Position numbers and translations under genes: made by a program | Source of the DNA: an uncultured Novosphingobium sp. | Lineage (GTDB): Bacteria; Pseudomonadota; Alphaproteobacteria; Sphingomonadales; Sphingomonadaceae | NCBI GenBank assembly: GCA_937897535.1 | Contig: CALCQB010000341.1 | Coordinates: 1-12,613 of the forward strand | Length of the DNA stretch: 12,613 bases | Direction: 5' to 3' | The notes under the pieces: model-generated | The model's input: the letters and a program-made list of their open reading frames with translations, nothing else | Told to the model about the DNA's origin: nothing | The model's database searches: none | Part shown: positions 7,860 to 12,613 of the stretch, piece by piece | How positions within the stretch are numbered: the stretch's first letter is position 1 | Layout of the letters: every line of letters starts with the position of its first letter

Positions 7860-7873
7860 TTGCGCGGGATCAA
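7860..7873 (+). promoter_or_regulatory. Second FNR/FixK-like operator, facing ompW
   Basis: The sequence TTGCGCGGGATCAA has a perfect ATCAA half and a TTG-starting partner half, 8 of 10 to TTGAT-N4-ATCAA. Its centre is 56 bp from that of the box at 7804-7817 and about 104 nt upstream of the ompW ATG. A class II arrangement would place the ompW transcription start near 7908. It could also act as an upstream site for ccoN. The match is weaker than the first box, and GC-rich DNA can yield such half-sites by chance. Confidence 0.5.
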
Positions 7874-7960
7874 TGTTTGCACCTGCAACATCGGCGCAAA
7901 GGCAGCCGCGACGCCGCAATAACCCTGGGCTGCAAGGGGCAGCCGCTGCGGCGCGATAAT

Positions 7961-7966
7961 GAGGGA
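7961..7966 (+). promoter_or_regulatory. Ribosome binding site deciding the ompW start
   Basis: GAGGGA lies 4 nt before the ATG at 7971. It overlaps an earlier in-frame ATG at 7959, which would add only MREL to the front of a normal signal peptide and has no comparable site of its own. The second ATG is therefore taken as the start. Confidence 0.7.
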
Positions 7967-7970
7967 ACTT

Positions 7971-8654
7971 ATGAAGAAGCTGACGATCGCAGCGGCGCTT
8001 GCGGCCGCCACCATGCTTGCCACCCCGGCCCAGGCCGGCAATTCGGAAGGCAAGCTCGAGGTCAAGATCCTGGCCACTGGCGTGCTGCCCGACGGCAAGA
8101 TCGACAAGATCAACTCGGTCGTTCCGTCCGTGGCTGCGGCGCTGGGTGCCTCGCCCGGTACCCAGGCCAACGACAACTGGGTCCCGACCCTGGCGGTCGA
8201 ATACTACGCCACCCCCAATATCTCGGTCGAGACGATCTGCTGTTTCACCCAGCACACCGTGACCGGGACCGGTTCGATCGCCGGAGCCAACATTGCCAAC
8301 CACGTGCTGATCCTGCCCGCCACCGTGACGGTCAAGGCGCACCTCGATGCCGGCGCGATCAAGCCCTATATCGGCGCAGGTCCGGCGATGTTCTTCTACT
8401 TCGACGAAAAGCCCGGCACGGTGCCGCAGGCGCTGGGTGCAACCAGCCTGAAGATGGACAACAAGCTGGGCTTTGCCCTGCAGGCCGGGGTCGATGTCCC
8501 GGTCAACGACAGCGGCATGGGCATCAGCCTTGATGCCAAGCGCTACTTCATGACGGCCACCACGCACTTCTATGCGGGAACCACCGAAGTGCTGTCGATC
8601 GACCATAAACTCGATCCCTGGGTTGTTTCGGGCGGCGTATACTTCCGGTTCTGA
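7971..8654 (+). CDS. ompW: OmpW family outer membrane protein
   Basis: A 227-residue protein with a classic signal peptide (MKKLTIAAALAAATMLATPAQA, likely cleaved after Ala22). The mature part of about 205 residues alternates polar and nonpolar stretches, as expected for an eight-stranded beta-barrel, and ends in the aromatic terminus GGVYFRF recognised by outer-membrane assembly. Family-like segments include LPATVTVKAHL (115-125), KPYIGAGPAMFFYFDEKPG (131-149) and LDAKRYF (188-194). OmpW proteins form narrow hydrophobic channels; their physiological substrate is uncertain, and in enterobacteria the gene responds to oxygen through FNR. An adjacent Cys pair with a nearby His (C90, C91, H95 in VETICCFTQH) is notable in an outer membrane protein. 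The gene is transcribed away from ccoN from a shared control region. Confidence 0.9.
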   Translation: MKKLTIAAALAAATMLATPAQAGNSEGKLEVKILATGVLPDGKIDKINSVVPSVAAALGASPGTQANDNWVPTLAVEYYATPNISVETICCFTQHTVTGTGSIAGANIANHVLILPATVTVKAHLDAGAIKPYIGAGPAMFFYFDEKPGTVPQALGATSLKMDNKLGFALQAGVDVPVNDSGMGISLDAKRYFMTATTHFYAGTTEVLSIDHKLDPWVVSGGVYFRF

Positions 8655-8664
8655 ACTGAGCCAG

Positions 8665-8691
8665 GCGGGCTGGGCGTTGCGCTCAGCCCGC
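8665..8691. terminator. Hairpin terminator between convergent ompW and fnr-type gene
   Basis: Arms of 11 bp (GCGGGCTGGGC at 8665-8675 and GCTCAGCCCGC at 8681-8691, pairing with one G-T wobble) enclose a 5-nt loop. The hairpin begins 10 nt after the ompW stop, and its right arm covers the stop codon of the convergent regulator gene. It could serve both strands. There is no strong T-tract on either side, so intrinsic termination may be inefficient. Confidence 0.6.
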
Positions 8692-9381
8692 TTCGGCCAG
8701 CAAGGCCCCGCGATCGAGGATCTCGACTTCGCGGCGCGAGGGCAGGTCAATCACTCCATCGGCCTTCAATCGGGTAAACTGGCGGCTGACCGTCTCGATC
8801 GTCAGCCCCAGCACATCGGCGACCTGCTGGCGCGAGAACGGCAGGGCAAAGCGCCGCAGCGGCAAGTCAGGCGCGTCAACGCAGCCGGGCTGGACCAGCC
8901 GCTCCGACATTTCGAGCAGGAAAGTCGCGAGCTTTTCGCTGGCCGACTTGCGGCCAAGCAGCAGCATCCAGCGGCGGGTCCGGTCGAGTTCGGCGAGGGT
9001 GCGTTGCAGCAGCTTGTGCTCAAGCTGGGGATGCTCGCGGGCAAAGGCATCGAAATCGCGGCGCGCAAACACGCAAACCTTGGCTTCGGTCAGCGCGGTG
9101 ACCCCGTGGCCCGAGGTCGAGCCGAACGGGCGACCGATAAAATCGGACGGATAGACCACGCCGACAATCTGTTCGCGGCCGTCTTCGGTTCCGGTGGATA
9201 GTTTGAGAACGCCTTCAACGACATTGGCAACGAGAACCGAATCCTCGCCTTCCCACATCAGCGATTCCCCGACCGCCAGCATCCGGCGCCGACCGATCGC
9301 ATTCAGCGCCTTGAGTTCCTCGGAATCGAGCGAAGCACAGATGGCACGGTTGCGGACTACGCAGGTGTCGCAGGCAGTCAT
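8683..9381 (-). CDS. fnr: Fnr-type oxygen-responsive transcriptional regulator (Crp/Fnr family, FnrN/FixK-like)
   Basis: A 232-residue Crp/Fnr-family protein. The N-terminus carries C4, C7 and C15 (CDTC...RNRAIC, a C-x2-C-x7-C pattern as in FnrN/FnrL proteins), and a fourth cysteine, C103, lies in the cyclic-nucleotide-like beta-roll. These are the ligands expected for an O2-labile 4Fe-4S cluster. A dimerisation helix spans about 113-142. The C-terminal helix-turn-helix has the recognition segment TIETVSRQF, with E196, S199 and R200 matching the E-x-x-S-R that reads TTGAT half-sites. In-frame starts exist further upstream, but the ATG at 9379-9381 has AAGGA 7 nt before it (9389-9393). The gene lies 37 nt after fliA on the same strand and converges with ompW. 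Likely targets are the boxes at 7804-7817 and 7860-7873. The symbol fnr is used for the class; fnrL, fnrN or fixK are alternatives. Confidence 0.9.
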   Translation of the reverse strand: MTACDTCVVRNRAICASLDSEELKALNAIGRRRMLAVGESLMWEGEDSVLVANVVEGVLKLSTGTEDGREQIVGVVYPSDFIGRPFGSTSGHGVTALTEAKVCVFARRDFDAFAREHPQLEHKLLQRTLAELDRTRRWMLLLGRKSASEKLATFLLEMSERLVQPGCVDAPDLPLRRFALPFSRQQVADVLGLTIETVSRQFTRLKADGVIDLPSRREVEILDRGALLAEAG

Positions 9382-9388
9382 GCCATGG

Positions 9389-9393
9389 TCCTT
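9389..9393 (-). promoter_or_regulatory. Ribosome binding site deciding the fnr start
   Basis: AAGGA on the minus strand, 7 nt before the ATG at 9381. The ATG at 9403-9405, 24 nt upstream in the same frame, has no such element, and the TTG at 9433-9435 lies inside fliA. This favours the 232-residue form that starts three residues before the first cluster cysteine. Confidence 0.6.
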
Positions 9394-9418
9394 GCGCCTG
9401 CCCATGGCGAAGTGCAAG

Positions 9419-10144
9419 TCAGATGATCGCGGCAACCCCCGCCAGCGAACCGCGCAGCCGCTCCAGCGCCTGGGCCTTCAATTGATGCACCCGCGGGACC
9501 GAAACCGCCAGCGTTTCCGCGATTTCGGACAGGTTCAGCTCCTCGACGAAGTACAGTTGCACAATCAATTGCAACCGTTCGGGCAAGTCGGCGATGGCGG
9601 TGATCACGCTTTCGCGCAATTCGGCGTCGACCAGCAGGCTGAAGGCATCGGGACGCTGGTCGGCAAAGGCCGAATCACTGTCGGAATAGACTTCGTCGAG
9701 CGATTCGACCCGGACCGGCTCGGCCGCGTGGCGCAGCGCGGCCAGTTCGGCTTCGTCGCAGCCCAGCGCCGCCGCCAGTTCGATGCTCGTCGCCTCGCGG
9801 CCCAGTTCGCCGCGCAGGGTGGTTTCCGCATCGCGCAGTTGCCGCCGCCGCTCGGCCCCGCCGCGCGTGCCCGGCAGGTGCCGCCGGATAAGATCGACCA
9901 TCGCCCCGCGCACCCGCAGCTTGGCATAGGCGGCAAAGCCGTCCTCGCCCGGCCCGGCGTGGCGCTGTGCCGCTTCGGTCAGCGCGACCATCCCGGCCTG
10001 CATCAGGTCTTCCAGCTCGATCCCCTGGCGTCCGCCGCCGTGGACGTGCCAGGCAAGCCGGCGAACCATCGGCACGAAGCGGCGGATCCGCTCGGCATTG
10101 TCGCCGCGATAGGCGGTCTTGAGGCTGTTCTGATCGTGGATCAT
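9419..10144 (-). CDS. fliA: RNA polymerase sigma factor for flagellar operon (FliA, sigma-28)
   Basis: A 241-residue sigma-70 family protein of the FliA class. Region 2 spans about residues 19-90, with VPMVRRLAWHV, the core-binding EDLMQAGMVALTEA and the DNA-facing GFAAYAKLRVRGAMVDLIRR. Region 3 (about 95-150) is shorter and less conserved. Region 4 (about 178-232) has LPERLQLIVQLYFVEELNLSEIAETLAVSVPRVHQLKAQALERLR, the usual sigma-28 helix-turn-helix. It lacks region 1.1, as expected for a class-3 factor. FliA directs late flagellar and chemotaxis gene transcription and is normally held by the anti-sigma factor FlgM; no flgM is in the window. Its ATG overlaps the flhA stop (ATGA), so translation is coupled to the export gate gene. 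The genes flhF and flhG, which often stand between flhA and fliA, are absent here. Confidence 0.92.
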   Translation of the reverse strand: MIHDQNSLKTAYRGDNAERIRRFVPMVRRLAWHVHGGGRQGIELEDLMQAGMVALTEAAQRHAGPGEDGFAAYAKLRVRGAMVDLIRRHLPGTRGGAERRRQLRDAETTLRGELGREATSIELAAALGCDEAELAALRHAAEPVRVESLDEVYSDSDSAFADQRPDAFSLLVDAELRESVITAIADLPERLQLIVQLYFVEELNLSEIAETLAVSVPRVHQLKAQALERLRGSLAGVAAII

Positions 10145-12285
10145 GCAAAGGCTCTCTCGGTTTCGGGGGCATGGGTGGCGGATGGCAGCGCAGGGGGTCG
10201 CGGCGCGGGGGCACCGATCACGGCGACAACTTCGATCGGCTGGGCAGCGGGCAGTTCGGCGATCGAGATCACCAGCACCGACGGCGCGCGCAGCTTGAGC
10301 AGGCCGGCCAGCGCTCGCCGCGCGCGCGGCTGGACCACCAGTGCCAGCGGCACCGCACCGACCCCGCGCTCGGCCACCAGTGCCGCGACATGTTCACCGA
10401 TATTGCGCGCAAGGTCCGGCTCGATCACTGGCTGTCCGGTCACCGGATCGCTCAGCCCCTGGACAATTGCCCCTTCAAGCTGGGCATCGAGCGTCAGCAC
10501 CGGCAGCCGCTCACCGGGGGCACAGATCCGCCCGACGATCATCCCGCCCAGCTCACCTCTGACCAGCTCGACCAGCCGTTCATGCTCGTGGCTCTGCTGC
10601 ACCGCCTGGGTCAGCGCCGACAGGATCGGCAGCGGGTGGCCGATCGGCAATCCATCCTCGAGCAAGGCCCGGAACAACCGGGTCAGCACAGCGAGGCTCA
10701 GCGGCTGCGGGGTCAACGTATCGACCAGCCCGGACGAATGGTCCTTTACCGCGTCGAGGATCGCCTTCAGCTCGTCGGGCCCGAACAGTGCCTGCGGACG
10801 TTCGCCCAGCAACTGGTTGAGTTGGGTCGCCACGACGGTCGAGGCGTCGACCGTCAGATAGCCCTCGGCAATTGCCAGATCGCGCTGGGCCGGATCAATC
10901 CACAGCGCCGGGCAGCCAAAGCTGGGGTCGAGCGTGGGCTCGCCCGGTATCCGCGCGCCGTCGCGCACTTCCCCGGCATCGATGGCGAGGACCTTGTCGG
11001 CGCGCAGGTTGCCTCCGCCCAGCGGCACCCCGCCGAGCAGGATCCGGTAGTCGTTCGGGGCCAGATCGAGGCTGTCGCGGACCCGGAACTGCGGGACGAC
11101 GAAGCCGAACAGCTGGCTCAATTGCTTGCGGACCCCGGTGATCCGCGCGACCAGCGGCGAACCACGGCGGTCATCGACCAGATGGACCAGCCCGTAACCG
11201 AGCTCGATCGTCACCAGCGTGTGGTCGGACACGTCCTCCAGCGCGATCCGGCCCGGATCGGGCGGCGGCGGCGCGGCGGCCAGCGGCGCGGGCCGCGCGG
11301 CGCGTTTGCTCAGGCCGTGCCACAGCCAGGCGGCCAGCCCCGCCGCGGGCAGGAAGATCGTCTGCGGCATCGCCGGGATCACCCCGATCGCGCCGAGAAT
11401 GACCGCGACCGGCAGCCAGGTGCCCGGATTGCCGAGCTGGCCGCCGATCTGTCCGGCCAGATCGCGGTTGTCCGAAACCCGGGTGACGATCACGGCGGCG
11501 GCGATCGACAGCAGCAGGCCGGGCACTTGCGCCACCAGCGCATCGCCGACCGCCAGGGTGATGTATTTCTCCGCCGCTTCCCCGGCACTGAGGCCGTGGC
11601 TGATCATCCCCAGGCAGAACCCGGCCAGGATGTTGACCGCCAGGATCAGGAGCGCGGCGATCGCATCGCCCTTCACGAACTTGCTGGCACCGTCCATCGA
11701 ACCATAGAAGTCAGCCTCGGTCGCCACTTCGCGGCGGCGGGCCTTGGCCTCGTCGGCGGTCAGCAGTCCGGCGGCGAGATCGGCGTCGATCGCCATCTGC
11801 TTGCCCGGCAAGGCATCGAGCGTGAACCGCGCCGACACCTCGGAGACGCGGCCCGCGCCCTTGGTCACCACCACCATGTTGATGATGACGAGGATCAGGA
11901 AGACGAAGATGCCGACCGCGAAATTGCCGCCGATCAGGAAGTGGCCGAACGATTCGATCACCGCACCGGCCGCGCCCGGGCCGGTGTGGCCTTCGAGCAG
12001 CACCACGCGGGTGGAGGCCACGTTCAGGCTCAGCCGCAGCAGCGTGGTGACCAGCAGCACCGCCGGGAAGGCGGCGAAGTCCAGCGGGCGCACCATCTGC
12101 GAGGCCACCATCATCACCATCAGCGCCATCGCGATGTTGAAGGTGAACAGCAGGTCCAGCACGAAGGGCGGCAGCGGCAGCACCATCATCGACAGCACCA
12201 TCACGATGAACAGCGGCGCCATCAGCGCCTTGATGGCGGTCGCGTTCGGGCCCAGCCAGGCTTTCAGTTGCTGCAGCGGGTTCAT
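10141..12285 (-). CDS. flhA: Flagellar biosynthesis protein FlhA (type III export gate)
   Basis: A 714-residue FHIPEP-family protein. The N-terminal part (about 20-325) holds the multiple membrane helices, including LPLPPFVLDLLFTFNIA, and the family signature RFTLDALPGKQMAIDADL (153-170). Then follow ADFYGSMDGASKFVKGDAIA, in which Asp207 corresponds to the proton-coupling Asp of FlhA, and GDALVAQVPGLLLS (248-260). A Pro/Ala-rich linker (about 329-348) leads to the cytoplasmic domain that docks substrates and chaperones. FlhA is the core of the flagellar export apparatus at the inner membrane. The length is normal and the gene intact. The sequence resembles the FlhA of beta/gammaproteobacteria, consistent with a sigma-28-controlled flagellum. 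The ATG overlaps the stop of the upstream partial frame (ATGA). Confidence 0.96.
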   Translation of the reverse strand: MNPLQQLKAWLGPNATAIKALMAPLFIVMVLSMMVLPLPPFVLDLLFTFNIAMALMVMMVASQMVRPLDFAAFPAVLLVTTLLRLSLNVASTRVVLLEGHTGPGAAGAVIESFGHFLIGGNFAVGIFVFLILVIINMVVVTKGAGRVSEVSARFTLDALPGKQMAIDADLAAGLLTADEAKARRREVATEADFYGSMDGASKFVKGDAIAALLILAVNILAGFCLGMISHGLSAGEAAEKYITLAVGDALVAQVPGLLLSIAAAVIVTRVSDNRDLAGQIGGQLGNPGTWLPVAVILGAIGVIPAMPQTIFLPAAGLAAWLWHGLSKRAARPAPLAAAPPPPDPGRIALEDVSDHTLVTIELGYGLVHLVDDRRGSPLVARITGVRKQLSQLFGFVVPQFRVRDSLDLAPNDYRILLGGVPLGGGNLRADKVLAIDAGEVRDGARIPGEPTLDPSFGCPALWIDPAQRDLAIAEGYLTVDASTVVATQLNQLLGERPQALFGPDELKAILDAVKDHSSGLVDTLTPQPLSLAVLTRLFRALLEDGLPIGHPLPILSALTQAVQQSHEHERLVELVRGELGGMIVGRICAPGERLPVLTLDAQLEGAIVQGLSDPVTGQPVIEPDLARNIGEHVAALVAERGVGAVPLALVVQPRARRALAGLLKLRAPSVLVISIAELPAAQPIEVVAVIGAPAPRPPALPSATHAPETERAFA

Positions 12286-12572
12286 TCAGCGCTTCCCTCG
12301 GTGGACGGCGTCGGCGGGACGAAATCGGGGTCGTTGTGCGGATCGAGTTCAGGCGGCACCGACAGCTCGGGCAGATCGGACGGCATGGCGCCGCGGCCGG
12401 TGCTCAGCTTCGCGAACAGGCAGGCATCGCTCTGCGCCTGGAATTCGGCGGTCCGCCAGCTGGCCGGGCGGGGGTTCAGTCCGGCCGCCGCGGGGCCGTC
12501 GCCGTACGACGTCATGGGCAAGGACGAGCTCATGGAGGAGCTTGACCTGCGCGACTTGCCGGTGCGCGGCAA
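12282..12572 (-). CDS. Partial or broken frame ending in an FlhB-like C-terminal tail
   Basis: A minus-strand frame that ends in ATGA overlap with flhA and stays open to the window edge; the first recognisable start is a TTG at 12570-12572, so the true start is unknown. The last ~40 residues (from about GRGAMPSDLPELSVPPELDP onwards, then HNDPDF) have the pattern of FlhB C-terminal tails, and flhB is the usual gene before flhA. Upstream of about 12430 the expected FlhB helix (A-V-A-x-V-L-A-x-V) is not found in any minus frame; instead there is Ser/Arg-rich sequence (SRRSSSSMSSS) that looks like antisense of a plus-strand gene. Either the gene is interrupted or rearranged, the window edge is chimeric, or this is an unrelated short protein. 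No function is assigned with confidence. Confidence 0.35.
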   Translation of the reverse strand: MPRTGKSRRSSSSMSSSLPMTSYGDGPAAAGLNPRPASWRTAEFQAQSDACLFAKLSTGRGAMPSDLPELSVPPELDPHNDPDFVPPTPSTEGSAE

Positions 12573-12613
12573 GATGGCCGAGATGCGCGCCGCGCTGCGC
12601 GCGCGCGCGCGCG
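12514..12613 (+). CDS. Possible plus-strand coding fragment running off the right edge
   Basis: From the ATG at 12514 the plus strand reads MGKDELMEELDLRDLPVRGK and continues without a stop to the edge in Ala/Arg codons. The first 25 codons have almost all G or C third positions and a charged, Leu-rich composition typical of a real protein. The opposite frame there is Ser/Arg-rich and shadow-like. The frame is also open upstream for more than 100 nt, so the ATG may be internal. There is no clear ribosome site and I do not recognise the protein. Confidence 0.22.
   Translation, partial: MGKDELMEELDLRDLPVRGKMAEMRAALRARAR
12597..12613. repeat. Alternating (GC)n run at the window edge
   Basis: Seventeen bases of strict G/C alternation run to the last base of the window, preceded by a further GC-alternating patch (12585-12595). 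Such runs can adopt Z-DNA or strong hairpins and are a frequent place for sequencing reads or assemblies to stop. Its full length cannot be seen. Confidence 0.6.

Noticed and set aside
7877..7888. Small palindrome TTGCA-N2-TGCAA upstream of ompW.
   Set aside because: Arms of only 5 bp, with no known family spacing. It may be chance in this region, so no operator is claimed.
7788..8750. A 320-codon minus-strand frame opposite ompW.
   Set aside because: It runs through the FNR boxes and the hairpin between genes and mirrors ompW codons. OmpW has a signal peptide, ribosome site and proper C-terminus, so the antisense frame is a shadow.
9194..10861. A 555-codon open frame on the plus strand opposite fnr, fliA and the 3' part of flhA.
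   Set aside because: It crosses three well-supported genes and two gene boundaries, has Ser/Arg/Ala-rich low-complexity content and no recognisable motif.

Overview
This window is GC-rich chromosomal DNA that looks alphaproteobacterial, most likely from the Sphingomonadales. The basis is codon choice, the OmpW subtype, the CcoS/CcoQ sequences and the FnrN/FixK-like cysteine spacing of the regulator. This placement is inference from protein character, not from a database search. Almost every base is coding. No tRNA, rRNA, CRISPR array, IS element or prophage gene is visible.

Left block (2-7714, all minus strand): a complete cbb3-type (high O2 affinity) cytochrome c oxidase locus. Its transcriptional order is ccoN-ccoO-ccoQ-ccoP-ccoG(fixG)-ccoH(fixH)-ccoI(fixI)-ccoS, that is, the structural operon ccoNOQP followed by the maturation operon ccoGHIS. 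Only ccoN/ccoO are separated (11 nt). Every later junction overlaps by 4-14 nt, so the eight genes probably form one translationally coupled transcript. The catalytic and metal/heme ligands I looked for are present.

Middle block (7715-8654): a divergent control region of about 256 nt between ccoN (minus) and ompW (plus). It holds two FNR/FixK-like palindromes, TTGAC-N4-ATCAA at 7804-7817 (9/10 to TTGAT-N4-ATCAA) and TTGCG-N4-ATCAA at 7860-7873 (8/10). ompW encodes an outer-membrane beta-barrel protein. A bidirectional hairpin lies between ompW and the convergent regulator gene.

Right block (8683-12613, minus strand): an Fnr-type oxygen-sensing Crp-family regulator with a four-cysteine Fe-S signature. 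It sits 37 nt downstream of fliA (flagellar sigma-28), which overlaps flhA (flagellar export gate). flhA in turn overlaps the stop of a partial frame whose C-terminal tail resembles the end of FlhB. That resemblance fades about 45-50 codons before the stop. The last ~180 bases look more coding on the plus strand and end in a (GC)n run, so the right edge may be a rearrangement breakpoint or a contig-end artefact.

Working model: the Fnr protein senses low O2 and, through the two boxes, switches on cbb3 oxidase and ompW. The regulator's position behind flhA-fliA may couple its expression to the flagellar operon. I found no clearly undescribed system. The main points for a second look are the shared control region, the flhA-fliA-fnr arrangement and the broken flhB-like end.
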